64,000 nucleotides of DNA from Streptomyces sp. AC555_RSS877 (GCF_019049245.1 NZ_JAGMUK010000030.1:124001-188000); one strand, 5' to 3'; counted from the first letter of the stretch, positions 38,610 through 46,696 are shown. The notes: generated by a model not told the origin, from the sequence alone. Numbers and translations: made by a program.

Positions 38610-40121
38610 TCATCGAGAACCCCGGAACTCCGGCCCCTCCACGACCAGTCCGGCGACCAGCGCGCCCGACATACCGGCGTGCGGAAGACCGCCGCCCGGA
38701 TGCGACCAGCCACCGACGGCGAACAGGCCCGGTATCGCCGTGCTGTTGGACGGGTGCAGCAGAGTCCCCGCGGCCGAGGCCAGGGCAGGCGCGGGCACGC
38801 CACCGCCCTCGGCACCCGTCTCCTCGCGTGTGTGCACGGGCGTCCGCACCTCGCGCCACAGCATCCGCTCGCGCAGCCCCGGGATCGCCCGCTCCGCGGC
38901 TGCGACCATACGGTCGGCGAAGGCGTCGGCGGCACCGGCCGCGGTCCAGTCGTAGCGCGTCAGTGACGGCACCGTCGACGTGAGCACCACGGACTCGTGC
39001 GCGTCATCGGGGCGCAGGGCCGGATCGTCCGGGCGGTCGATGCGGACGGTCGGCTGCTCGGGCGGCACGCCGTGCGCGAGGAACTCCAGTTCACTCTCCG
39101 AGTCCGGGCTGTGCACGACGGTGCGGTGCGCGGCATCCGTGGGCCGGGCGCCGCGCAGCGCCAGGCAGACGACGACCCGGCCGGCGGCCATGCCCTCGGG
39201 GTGGGGCTCGACGGCCTGCGCGTCGTACAGCGCACGGCCCCGCACCAGACCGGCCAGCCGCCAGGGCCCGGTGCCGACGACGGTGTCCGCCTCCGCGACC
39301 GTGCCGTCAGCGAGTTCCACGCCCGCCGCCCGGCCGTCCTTGTCCAGCACCCCGGTGATCTCGGCGCCGAAGACGAACTCGACCCTCCTGGCCACGCACC
39401 GCTCGTACAATGCGCGCGCCAACTCCCGCATCCCGCCGCGGACATACCAGGTGCCGAAGGCGTGCTCCATGTACGGCAGCACGGAGGCGCCGGCCGGAGC
39501 GTCGTTCGGGTCCAGGCCGTAGGTGAGGGCGTAGTGGTCCAGGAGGGCGGCGAGCCGGGCGTCGCGCAGCTCCCAGGCGCCGATCTCGGCGAGTGTGCCG
39601 GCCCGGCGGGTGCGCAGCAGCCGCTTGTGCGGAACCGCCGGATAGGGCTCGCGCTCGGCCAGCACCGACCAGTTCGGCCACAGCGGCTCCTCCAGGAGCG
39701 GCCTGCGTGTCCGGTCCCAGGCCTCGCGTGCCCGGACCAGGAAGTCGCCCCAGCGTTGTCCGGCGCCCGACCCGAGCGCCTCGTCCAGCGCCGCGACGAC
39801 GCCCGCGCGCGAGGCGTTGGGCAGCGACACCCGGGTGCCGTCCGCGAAGAGGTGGTGCGAGGACGGGTCGACCTGGACCAGTTCGACGCAGGACTCCAGC
39901 GGCTCCTTGCCGGTCTTGACGAACAGGTCGCGGTAGACCGCGGGCAGGGGGAGGAGCCCCGGGCCCGTGTCGAAGGAGAAGCCGTCGCGCTCGAAGCGGC
40001 GCACCGCTCCGCCGTACGTCTCCGTACGCTCGTACACCGTCACCCGGTGGCCCGCGACGGCCAGCCGGGCAGCGGCCGCCATCGCGCCCATCCCGGCGCC
40101 GATCACCGCAATCCGTGCCAT
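38610..40121 (-). CDS. Phytoene-desaturase-like FAD-dependent oxidoreductase
   Basis: This is a 503-residue flavoprotein of the CrtI/phytoene dehydrogenase family. The N-terminal FAD fold is ARIAVIGAGMGAMAAAARLAVAGH, followed by the CrtI-type YGGAVRRFERDGFSFDTGPGLLPLP. The C-terminal GLFAVGGWSHPGGGLPHAGMSG is the family signature. It should oxidise or desaturate a polyene or other hydrophobic substrate. No phytoene synthase or other carotenoid gene is near, so a carotenoid role is unsupported here. ATG 40121 follows a TAAAGT -10 box by 7 nt; the frame extends to 40166 without a ribosome site. Confidence 0.86.
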   Translation of the reverse strand: MARIAVIGAGMGAMAAAARLAVAGHRVTVYERTETYGGAVRRFERDGFSFDTGPGLLPLPAVYRDLFVKTGKEPLESCVELVQVDPSSHHLFADGTRVSLPNASRAGVVAALDEALGSGAGQRWGDFLVRAREAWDRTRRPLLEEPLWPNWSVLAEREPYPAVPHKRLLRTRRAGTLAEIGAWELRDARLAALLDHYALTYGLDPNDAPAGASVLPYMEHAFGTWYVRGGMRELARALYERCVARRVEFVFGAEITGVLDKDGRAAGVELADGTVAEADTVVGTGPWRLAGLVRGRALYDAQAVEPHPEGMAAGRVVVCLALRGARPTDAAHRTVVHSPDSESELEFLAHGVPPEQPTVRIDRPDDPALRPDDAHESVVLTSTVPSLTRYDWTAAGAADAFADRMVAAAERAIPGLRERMLWREVRTPVHTREETGAEGGGVPAPALASAAGTLLHPSNSTAIPGLFAVGGWSHPGGGLPHAGMSGALVAGLVVEGPEFRGSR

Positions 40122-40128
40122 GCCTGCG

Positions 40129-40134
40129 ACTTTA
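40129..40134 (-). promoter_or_regulatory. -10 box of the phytoene-desaturase-like gene
   Basis: TAAAGT on the minus strand ends 7 nt before ATG 40121 and supports that start and a leaderless transcript, even though the same-strand gene upstream ends only 51 nt away. Confidence 0.4.
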
Positions 40135-40172
40135 TCGGCCGCCACCGACAACCCGGTCACGGCCACCGGCCC

Positions 40173-40787
40173 TCAGGGCGGGGGCCGTCCCGTCCGTGAG
40201 GCCAGCCGTCTCTCCTCACGTCGCTGGGCCCTGCGCCGCAGGAACCGGCGGATGCGTGAGACCAGGAGGAAGAGCACGCCGAGACCTGCGACCAGCAGCA
40301 CGCCCGCGATGATCGCCGCCGCCTCCGGATGGAACATCGCGAAGGTGACGATCCCGGCGACCCCGAGATCCTCGGCCAGGCTCACGATCACGTTGCTGAA
40401 GGGCTCCGGCGAGGTGTTGACCGCCATCCGCGTCCCGGCCTTGACCGCGTGGCTGGCCAGCGCCGTCGAACCGCCGACCAGACCCGCCGTCACATCGGAG
40501 AGCGAACCGCTCTGTCCGGCCAGCAGCGCCCCGACCCAGGCACCGGCGACCGGCCGGATCACGGTGTGTGCCGCGTCCCAGGCCGAGTCGACGTACGGAA
40601 TCTTGTCGGCGACCGCCTCGCACAGGAACAGGACGCCGGCCGCGATGAGGATCTCGGGGCGCTGAAGGCTCTCCGGGACGTCGTCGCTCAGCCCTGTCGC
40701 GCCGAACACGCCCAGCAGCAGCACCACGGCGTACGCGTTGACGCCGCTGGCCCAGCCGCTCGTGAACACCAAGGGGAGTACGGACAC
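40173..40787 (-). CDS. DUF4126 membrane protein, candidate MacR target
   Basis: This is a 204-residue membrane protein starting VSVLPLVFTSGWASGVNAYA, the characteristic DUF4126 N-terminus, with four to five transmembrane segments and a basic C-terminal tail (SRIRRFLRRRAQRREERR). GTG 40787 is chosen because TACGAT (complement of 40795-40800) lies 7 nt upstream and the domain starts at once; the long frame to 41120 is not protein-like. Function is unknown. The -35 region is poor, while a MacR-box-like palindrome is centred about 63 bp upstream of the start, a good place for an activator. It is 51 nt from the desaturase-like gene downstream. Confidence 0.82.
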   Translation of the reverse strand: MSVLPLVFTSGWASGVNAYAVVLLLGVFGATGLSDDVPESLQRPEILIAAGVLFLCEAVADKIPYVDSAWDAAHTVIRPVAGAWVGALLAGQSGSLSDVTAGLVGGSTALASHAVKAGTRMAVNTSPEPFSNVIVSLAEDLGVAGIVTFAMFHPEAAAIIAGVLLVAGLGVLFLLVSRIRRFLRRRAQRREERRLASRTGRPPP

Positions 40788-40794
40788 GGACGCG

Positions 40795-40800
40795 ATCGTA
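40795..40800 (-). promoter_or_regulatory. -10 box of the DUF4126 gene
   Basis: TACGAT on the minus strand ends 7 nt before GTG 40787. The sequence 17-18 nt further upstream (CAGGCC region) is not a -35 match, which suggests activator dependence. Confidence 0.5.
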
Positions 40801-40839
40801 ACCAGTCGGCGACAGCGGGGCCTGAGGCTGAGTGCGCAG

Positions 40840-40861
40840 GGCTGAGTATCCGTACTCAGCC
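40840..40861. promoter_or_regulatory. MacR-box-like palindrome
   Basis: GGCTGAGTA (40840-40848) and TACTCAGCC (40853-40861) are perfect 9-bp arms around TCCG. The core TGAGTATCCGTACTCA differs at one base from the MacR consensus TGAGTACnnGTACTCA as I recall it. Its centre is about 63 bp upstream of the predicted DUF4126 transcription start. Confidence 0.7.
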
Positions 40862-41023
40862 GGTGAGATGAGTACGCGCACGGATGGGGCGCGACCTGCG
40901 TGAACGGCAGAGTGGAGACACGGAGAAGGGGCAAGGCTCCGGCACCGGCGACACGGGGCGCCGGAACGGAGCCGCCCCCCCATCCGCTCCTTCCGCCGGC
41001 CGGTGTCGGCGGGAGCGAGACTC

Positions 41024-41072
41024 GGGGGAACCCGGGGGAACGACCGTACGGGGGAACGGGGGAGTACGGGGG
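41024..41072 (+). repeat. G-run cluster, potential G-quadruplex
   Basis: Five runs of five G lie at 41024, 41034, 41050, 41058 and 41068, separated by 3-11 nt and mostly within GGGGGAAC or GGGGGAGT repeats. This meets usual sequence criteria for a stable quadruplex on the plus strand. Confidence 0.6.
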
Positions 41073-41198
41073 AGCAGGAGAAGGCGCCGGTTCGAGGTGG
41101 CCCGCGGGGGACGCGGCCACATCGGACCGGCGCTTTCGTGTGTCAGCGTCGGCAGTGCGGGGCGGCCTTCGAGTTCGGCCTTGCGGGGCCGGCCGTCT

Positions 41199-41828
41199 TC
41201 AGCCGCGCCCGCTGACCCGCCCCTGAAGCAGCCGGGACAGCGCCGAGTGCACGTCGTCCAGGGTCCGTTCCGGCTGGAAGGACTGCCAGTCCAGGGCGGC
41301 CACCAGGACCATGCCGACCAGCGCGGCCGCGGTCAGCTGCACGTCGATCTCGTCGCTGAACTCGCCGTTGTCCACGCCCTCGCGCAGCACGCCCTCCACG
41401 ACCGCGACGGCCTCCTGCCGGACCACCATCAACGTGGACTGCCAGGCCCGGTTGGTCCGCCACAGCTCCGCCACGTACAGCTGCGTAAAGGACGGGTAGG
41501 TCTGGATGAAGACGAGCCCCGCGCGGATCATCGCGTCCAGGGCGTCGACCTTGCTGCCGCCCTGTCGTGCCGTCTGCTCGGCCGCCTCGCGCAGGGAGGC
41601 ACTGAGGAGCTGTACGCCGTGCCGCAGCAGCTCCTCGAAGAGGACGGACTTGCTCGCGAAGTTGTAGTAGACCGTGCCCTTCGCGACCCCTGCCCGCTCG
41701 GCGATCTCGTCCACCGTGGTGGCGGAGAAACCCTGCTCGGCGATGAGCGTGACGGCCGCTTCGTAGAGCTTCTGCCGAGTGGCCTCGCGGCGCGTGCTGA
41801 CACTCGACGTGGTGCTGCTGCTTTCCAT
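41199..41828 (-). CDS. TetR-family transcriptional regulator
   Basis: This is a 209-residue repressor. The N-terminal helix-turn-helix is visible: TRQKLYEAAVTLIAEQGFSA followed by TTVDEIAERAGVAKGTVYYNF and ASKSVLFEELL. The C-terminal ligand domain (about 75-200) is helical and similar to TetR_C domains that bind lipophilic drugs or lipids. ATG 41828 may be leaderless (GACAAT 7 nt upstream). It lies 71 nt downstream of the YhgE/ABC pair on the same strand. The perfect palindrome at 44735-44762 upstream of that pair is its probable operator, so it likely represses the whole ABC-YhgE-tetR unit. Confidence 0.92.
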   Translation of the reverse strand: MESSSTTSSVSTRREATRQKLYEAAVTLIAEQGFSATTVDEIAERAGVAKGTVYYNFASKSVLFEELLRHGVQLLSASLREAAEQTARQGGSKVDALDAMIRAGLVFIQTYPSFTQLYVAELWRTNRAWQSTLMVVRQEAVAVVEGVLREGVDNGEFSDEIDVQLTAAALVGMVLVAALDWQSFQPERTLDDVHSALSRLLQGRVSGRG

Positions 41829-41899
41829 GGTCCTGATTGTCACAGGAGCCGTCCCCCCGGGAAGCACTGGAGGAGTGGCCGGGGGAGTCACCGCCGGGC

Positions 41900-43984
41900 T
41901 CACAGGGTCAGCTCCGGGTGCAGCCGGTCGAGCGTCCACACCTGGCGGCGGCGGGCCGACACGGCGGTCAGCGCGAGGGCCCCCGCGGTGAAGGCCGCCA
42001 GCACGGCACACGCCTGCCACACCGGGCCGAGGCCGCCGCCGGTGATGAGCCTCCTGAGGGCGTCGACGACGTAACTCATCGGCAGGAAGGGATGCAGCGC
42101 GTTGAAGAACCCGGGACTGGTCTGCACGGGGTACGTGCCGCCCGCGGAGGTCAACTGGAGCATCAGCAGGGCCAGGACGAGGATCCTGCCCGCCGCCCCG
42201 AAGCGTGCGTTCAGCCACTGCACGATCGCCGCGAAGCACGCCGTCACGAGGAACAGGAAGACCACCGTCCCGGCCGCCCGCGTCATCTCCAGGCCGACCG
42301 CCCAGTGCAGCACCGACATCAGGGCGATCGTCTGCAGCAGGCCGATCGCCACCACGGGCAGCCAGCCCGCCAGCGCGATCCGCCAGGCCGAGGCGCCTGC
42401 GGCGAGCGCACGCCGGTTCATCGGTGCGATCAGCATGTAGGCCACCATCGCGCCCACCCACAGGGACAGCGGGATGAAGTACGGGGCGAACCCGGTGCCG
42501 TAGTTGGGCGCCTTGTGCATGTCCTCGGAGACGAGCTGGACCGGATCCGCCATCACCTCGGTGCGCTCGTCGCGGTCCTTCTTGTCGTAGTCGGGGATCT
42601 GCTCGGCACCGTCGTGCAGCCCGTCGGAGAGCCGGCCCGAGCCGTCGACAAGCTTGTACATGCCGCCGTTGAGGTCCTCGGCGCCCGTCTTGAGGTCGCC
42701 GACGCCCTCGTCCAGGTCGGTGGCACCCGTCTCGGCCGTGCCGAGGCCGGTGTGCAGCTGCTTGGCGCCCGCGGCCACCTTCCCGGCGCCGGAGTTCAGC
42801 TCGTTGACCTTCGACACGGCGTCGTCGAGGTCCTCGGACAGGTGCGGGGCGCGGACGGAGAGCGCCTGGGCCTGCTTCTGGAGGGTGCCGAGGTGGTGGT
42901 CGAGCGTCTTCAGGTCGCCGTTCTGGTCGGCGATCAGTGTGTTGACGTCGTCGGCGATCTCCGCCACGTCGGCGGCGGCCTGCCTGGCCTTCTCCAGGTC
43001 GGCGCAGGCGGCGTCCGGCAGTACGGGGTCCTCGCAGCGCGCCCGGTGGACGGCGTCCAGCGTGTCGGAGGCCGCGTGGGCCCCCTTGGCGGCCGACGGG
43101 GCCGTTTTCACCAGCGTGCCGAGGTTGTGGCGGATCGCCGCCGCCGAGTCGGCGACGAGCCCGGCCGTGTCGCCGATGGTCTTCTCGTTGTCCTCGAGGA
43201 AGGGCCCCACCGTGTCCGCGACCCCGTTGACCCTGTCGGCGAGAGCCTGCGTGCCCTCGGCGACCTGCTTCGAACCCTTCGCCAGGTCGTCCGCGCCGCT
43301 GCCGAGCTTCGTCAGCCCGTCGGACAGCTTCCCGCTGCCCTTCTTGGCGTCCTTCAGACCGGCGGCGAGGTCCTCGGACCCCTTCTCCGCCTTACCAATG
43401 CCCCCTTCGAGGTCGTCGGCGCCCTTGGCGGCCTTCACCGTCTCACCGTGGATGTCCGAGAACGAGACGAAGATCCGGTCCAGGAAGGACCGTGACGCCT
43501 TGGTGGACGCGGCCGTGCGCACCTCGCTGAACACCGTGCGCGAGATCTGCCCGACGATGTAGTTGTTCGCGTCGTTCGTACGGACCTGGAGCGCGCCCGT
43601 CTCGGGGGAGTCGCCCGCACTGGAGGCGATCCGCCTGCTGAAGTCGGCCGGCATGGTCAGCGACAGGTAGTACCTGCCGTCCTCCACGCCCGCGCGTGCC
43701 TCGGCGGAGCTCACCTCGTGCCAGTCGAAGACCTCGCTCTCGCGCAGACCCTTGGTGATGTCGTCGCCCGCCGCGAGCTTCTTCCCGTCGGCGGTCGTCC
43801 CCCGGTCTTCGTTCACGAGCGCCACGGGAATGCGGTCGAGGCGGCCGTACGGGTCCCAGAACGACCACAGGTACAGGGCGCCGTACAGCAGCGGCAGCAC
43901 CAGCAGCGCGACCATGGCGGCGCGCGGCAGCTTCCCCCTCCCGAAGCGGCGCAGTTCAAGCGCGGCCAGTTTCGGCGAGCGCAT
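41900..43984 (-). CDS. YhgE/Pip-domain ABC-2-type membrane protein
   Basis: This is a 694-residue membrane protein. One N-terminal transmembrane helix (MVALLVLPLLYGALYLWSF) leads to the YhgE/Pip segment PVALVNEDRGTTADGKKLAAG. A long extracellular region (about 180-430) has helical repeats of the form GSxDLAxGLxxAxxGSxxL. Six C-terminal transmembrane helices resemble ABC-2 permeases (about 490-680). Relatives act in export or phage infection. It begins 29 nt inside the upstream ATPase-like gene, so the two are a pair. The tetR gene downstream suggests an inducible exporter, probably for a hydrophobic compound. The substrate is unknown. Confidence 0.88.
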   Translation of the reverse strand: MRSPKLAALELRRFGRGKLPRAAMVALLVLPLLYGALYLWSFWDPYGRLDRIPVALVNEDRGTTADGKKLAAGDDITKGLRESEVFDWHEVSSAEARAGVEDGRYYLSLTMPADFSRRIASSAGDSPETGALQVRTNDANNYIVGQISRTVFSEVRTAASTKASRSFLDRIFVSFSDIHGETVKAAKGADDLEGGIGKAEKGSEDLAAGLKDAKKGSGKLSDGLTKLGSGADDLAKGSKQVAEGTQALADRVNGVADTVGPFLEDNEKTIGDTAGLVADSAAAIRHNLGTLVKTAPSAAKGAHAASDTLDAVHRARCEDPVLPDAACADLEKARQAAADVAEIADDVNTLIADQNGDLKTLDHHLGTLQKQAQALSVRAPHLSEDLDDAVSKVNELNSGAGKVAAGAKQLHTGLGTAETGATDLDEGVGDLKTGAEDLNGGMYKLVDGSGRLSDGLHDGAEQIPDYDKKDRDERTEVMADPVQLVSEDMHKAPNYGTGFAPYFIPLSLWVGAMVAYMLIAPMNRRALAAGASAWRIALAGWLPVVAIGLLQTIALMSVLHWAVGLEMTRAAGTVVFLFLVTACFAAIVQWLNARFGAAGRILVLALLMLQLTSAGGTYPVQTSPGFFNALHPFLPMSYVVDALRRLITGGGLGPVWQACAVLAAFTAGALALTAVSARRRQVWTLDRLHPELTL

Positions 43985-44723
43985 CGGCCTTCTCCTCCCC
44001 TTCGATCTGCTCCTGGACCTGCCCTTGGGTCTTTTGCGACTGCCGGGTGCAGACCTTCACCGTGTCGTCGGGTGCTTGACCGCACACCGCCACGACCGTC
44101 GTTCCGGCCTCGGTGAGAGACCTCAGGAGCGCCCAGGCCTCGGCCCGTTCGGCCTCGGACAGCTTCAGGTCGGCGTCGTCGACCCCCAGCAGGCCGGGAC
44201 GCCCGATCAGGGCCAGGGCGACGGACAGCCGCAACGCTTCCAGACGTTCCAGATCGCGTACGGCGGTCCGCGAGCCCTTGGGCAGGGCGTCCCGGTCGAG
44301 ACCGGCGGCCGCCAGCGCGGTGTCGATCCGCAGCCTTGCCTCGGTCGCGCGCTCGGACCGCGGCCGCAGCAGGGCACGCGGCGAACCCCCGAACCGCCGC
44401 TGCAGCAGCGCCCGTTCCCGCAGGTGCTCCCCCACGGTCAGGGCCTGGTCGAGGTCGGTGACACCCGCGACGTTGGCGACAGCACTGACGCGGCGCACGG
44501 CCGTCAACTGTTTCGGCAGCCGGGCGCCGCCCACGGTCGCCGACCCCGCGGTCGCCTTCATCCGCCCCGTGAGCGCGAGCAGCAGGCACGTACGCCCGGA
44601 CCCGGACGGCCCCTCGACGGCGATCAGCGAACCGGGCTCCGCGTCGACGCCGACCCCGCGGAACGCCCAGCCGCGTGGGCCCTCGAGCCCGAACCCCTCG
44701 GCTGTGACACCGACTGCTTCCAC
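43956..44723 (-). CDS. Degenerate ABC-type ATP-binding protein
   Basis: This is a 255-residue protein with ABC-ATPase layout. The Walker A is VEGPSGSGRTCLLLAL, with Arg in place of the P-loop Lys. The signature loop LSGGQ is lost and reads RDLERLEALRLSVALAL. Walker B is LLGVDDADL, with Asp at the catalytic Glu position. The C-terminal tail is Gln/Glu-rich. Normal ATP hydrolysis is therefore unlikely; it may bind nucleotide or regulate its YhgE partner, whose gene it overlaps by 29 nt. GTG 44723 has GGGGGAG just upstream, and the start region lies beside a perfect 28-bp palindrome. Confidence 0.82.
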   Translation of the reverse strand: MEAVGVTAEGFGLEGPRGWAFRGVGVDAEPGSLIAVEGPSGSGRTCLLLALTGRMKATAGSATVGGARLPKQLTAVRRVSAVANVAGVTDLDQALTVGEHLRERALLQRRFGGSPRALLRPRSERATEARLRIDTALAAAGLDRDALPKGSRTAVRDLERLEALRLSVALALIGRPGLLGVDDADLKLSEAERAEAWALLRSLTEAGTTVVAVCGQAPDDTVKVCTRQSQKTQGQVQEQIEGEEKADALAETGRA

Positions 44724-44734
44724 AGCTCCCCCTG

Positions 44735-44762
44735 TTTTTGCACTGACTGGTCAGTGCAAAAA
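44735..44762. promoter_or_regulatory. Perfect 28-bp palindrome, probable TetR operator
   Basis: TTTTTGCACTGAC (44735-44747) and GTCAGTGCAAAAA (44750-44762) are perfect 13-bp arms around TG. It sits 12 nt upstream of the ABC/YhgE pair start (44723). The TGACTGGTCA core is typical of TetR sites, and a tetR gene ends the same unit. Confidence 0.8.
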
Positions 44763-44889
44763 GTAGCCCGAACTCTCGATCGAGGCAAAAGCCCAGGTCA
44801 GAACGGATTGTCAGTGGCATACCTCACGATGGGCACATACGGCACTCCGTATCAGGGCGTGCCGTCACACAGACGACAGGAGGTTCGTC

Positions 44890-45456
44890 ATGGCCACCTA
44901 CCACGCAGCCGCCGCCCACCGGCGCCGCGCCCCCGGCCCTGCCCCCTCACTGAACGGCCCGGCGAGCGACGTCCACCCCGTCCTCCGCCGGACGACCGCC
45001 CCACCGGCCGCCCTCGACCTGCTCGCCCAGGCCCGCGCCGGTCTCGACGAGGCCGCCACGCTGGAGACGTCGAACGAGCGCTATGCGACGGCCCATCTCG
45101 CCGCGCTGCGCACGGCAGCCGCCGTGCTCGCCGCCCGCGGACGCCCGGAGCCCACACCCCGACGCAGGGCCCGCATCCGCAGCGCGTGGGAAGTCCTCCC
45201 CGAGATAGCGCCCGAACTCGCCGAGTGGAGCGCGCTCTTCGCCGCCGGGGCCCGGCGCCGTGCCCGGGCGGAGGCGGGCATCCAGGGCGCGGCCAGCCGC
45301 CGGGACGCCGACGACCTGATACGCGACGTGGCGATGTTCCTCCGCCTGGTCGAACGCATGCTGGTGCTCCAGCCGGTCCTGCCCCAGCCACGCCAGGACG
45401 CGGACCACCCGGAGGACCACGACACCGGTGACCGCGACTTCCCGGACGCGAGCTGA
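44890..45456 (+). CDS. SAV_6107-type HEPN domain protein
   Basis: This is a 188-residue soluble protein of a conserved streptomycete family near the dcw cluster. Residues about 40-160 form a helical bundle: LDLLAQARAGLDEAATLE, NERYATAHLAALRTAAAVLAA, WEVLPEIAPELAEWSALFAAGA and DADDLIRDVAMFLRLVERML. The arrangement fits a HEPN-like fold, but the RX4-6H nuclease motif is not evident, so RNase activity is doubtful. The C-terminal 25 residues are acidic and disordered. ATG 44890 has a strong AGGAGG 6 nt upstream. It is divergent from the TetR-controlled ABC/YhgE pair, so the 28-bp palindrome might affect both. Confidence 0.8.
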   Translation: MATYHAAAAHRRRAPGPAPSLNGPASDVHPVLRRTTAPPAALDLLAQARAGLDEAATLETSNERYATAHLAALRTAAAVLAARGRPEPTPRRRARIRSAWEVLPEIAPELAEWSALFAAGARRRARAEAGIQGAASRRDADDLIRDVAMFLRLVERMLVLQPVLPQPRQDADHPEDHDTGDRDFPDAS

Positions 45457-45550
45457 CGGGCCCGCCGACAGCGCCCGGGTTCGCCGTGCCGGGCGACCCA
45501 GGGGCCCCACACCGCGGTGACCGGCGAGAGCGCCTTAGGCAATAGGGTGG

Positions 45551-45600
45551 GGGGCGCCTGAAGCCTTCCCTCTTCCGCAGCCGGGGCGGGGAGGCGCCCC
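45551..45600 (+). promoter_or_regulatory. Leader hairpin upstream of the methyltransferase gene
   Basis: GGGGCGCCT (45551-45559) and AGGCGCCCC (45592-45600) are perfect 9-bp arms. A TAGGGT -10-like box lies just ahead (45543-45548), so the hairpin would be at the 5' end of the transcript. It could instead terminate the upstream gene. Confidence 0.35.
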
Positions 45601-45650
45601 GTTCGCGCCGCCCGTGCCAGAGGCGGTGCCGCGCCGAGGAGTCAACTGCC

Positions 45651-46421
45651 GTGTCGGACCCGATGCGCCCCCGCGCCTCTCTCCGTACCGCCGTGGTCTG
45701 GGAGGTCCTCCAGGACGCCCTGGACCGCCGGGTCAAGGCCACGGGTCGCCAGGCGCTGGACGTCCTCGACACCGGAGGAGGCAGCGGCAACTTCGCGGTG
45801 CCCGTCGCCCGCCTCGGCCACCGGGTCACTGTCGTCGATCCCAGCCCGAACGCGCTGTTCGCCCTGGAGCGTCGCGCCGCCGAGGCCGATGTCGCCGACC
45901 GGGTGCAGGGCGTCCAGGGCGATGCCCACGGCCTCTTCGACGTGGTCGAGCGCGGCGGTTACGACGTGGTGCTGTGCCACGGCGTCCTGGAGTACGTGGA
46001 CGACCCCGCCGAGGGCGTCCGCAACGTGGTGGCCGCACTGCGGGCCGAGGGCGTCCTGAGCCTGCTCGCCGCCGGGCTGGGCGGCGCCGTGCTCGCGCGG
46101 GCCCTCGCGGGCCACTTCAAGGAGGCCAAGCAGGCCCTCGACGACCCGGACGGCCGCTGGGGCGCCGGCGACCCCGTGCCTCACCGCTTTACCGCCGACC
46201 AGCTCACCCGGCTGGTCGAAGGCGCCGGTCTCACGGTCGGTGCCGTGCACGGCGTGCGGGTCTTCGCCGACCTCGTCCCCGGCGTGCTGGTCGACACCGA
46301 GCCCGGCGCGGTGGAGGCGCTGCTGAAGCTGGAGGCGGCGGCGGCAGAGCTGCCCGCCTTCCACTCCGTGGCCACCCAGCTTCACGTGCTCGGCGAGACG
46401 CCGGGGGCCGTCGACGGCTGA
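45651..46421 (+). CDS. Class I SAM-dependent methyltransferase
   Basis: This is a 256-residue protein. SAM motif I is VLDTGGGSGNFAVPVARLG; the acidic ribose-binding position lies in VTVVDPSPNALFALE. GYDVVLCHGVLEYVDDPAEG is the motif II/III region of the Methyltransf_11/25 group. The C-terminal half has FTADQLTRLVEGAGLTV, typical of small-molecule methylases. GTG 45651 has GAGGAG 9 nt upstream. The substrate is unknown. The gene stands alone between a HEPN-type gene and a DUF3040 gene. Confidence 0.9.
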   Translation: MSDPMRPRASLRTAVVWEVLQDALDRRVKATGRQALDVLDTGGGSGNFAVPVARLGHRVTVVDPSPNALFALERRAAEADVADRVQGVQGDAHGLFDVVERGGYDVVLCHGVLEYVDDPAEGVRNVVAALRAEGVLSLLAAGLGGAVLARALAGHFKEAKQALDDPDGRWGAGDPVPHRFTADQLTRLVEGAGLTVGAVHGVRVFADLVPGVLVDTEPGAVEALLKLEAAAAELPAFHSVATQLHVLGETPGAVDG

Positions 46422-46595
46422 GCCGCGCGCGTGCCGTGCTGCTGATCAGGAACTTGCGTGCGCATGGAGTACGCCACAGGCCCCCCGATCCGGCGCGGTG
46501 CGCCGTATGATCGAGGGAGACCGCCCGGCATGACGGGTCGGCTCCTGGGGAATGGAAGCCTCAGTAGGCCGGGACGCTCATGGCGGATTCCGGTT

Positions 46596-46605
46596 GCCAA
46601 TTGGC
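46596..46605. promoter_or_regulatory. Short palindrome upstream of the DUF3040 gene
   Basis: GCCAATTGGC is a perfect 10-bp palindrome about 90 bp before the DUF3040 start and just inside a TTGCCA -35-like sequence. A TATCCT box lies at about 46642. It could be an operator; the evidence is weak. Confidence 0.25.
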
Positions 46606-46696
46606 GTAGAGGGGCGGGTTTCACGGGGGCGATTCCCTGCCTATCCTGAAGGGACCCCCCGGGTCGCCCCGGCGACTGCACGATGAGGAGGACTCC

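Larger units (their letters stand above)
40788..41198. other. 411-bp intergenic region upstream of the DUF4126 gene
   Basis: It holds a -10 box (40795-40800, minus), the MacR-box-like palindrome (40840-40861), a further TGAGTAC half-site (40869-40875) and a stretch with five runs of five G (41024-41072). I see no gene with a ribosome site. A plus-strand frame over 41003-41215 has no homology I can recognise. Confidence 0.6.

Noticed and set aside
41003..41215. 70-codon plus-strand frame with a CQRRQCG pair of cysteines
   Set aside because: No ribosome site, overlaps the G-run cluster and the 3' end of tetR, and no family is recognisable.
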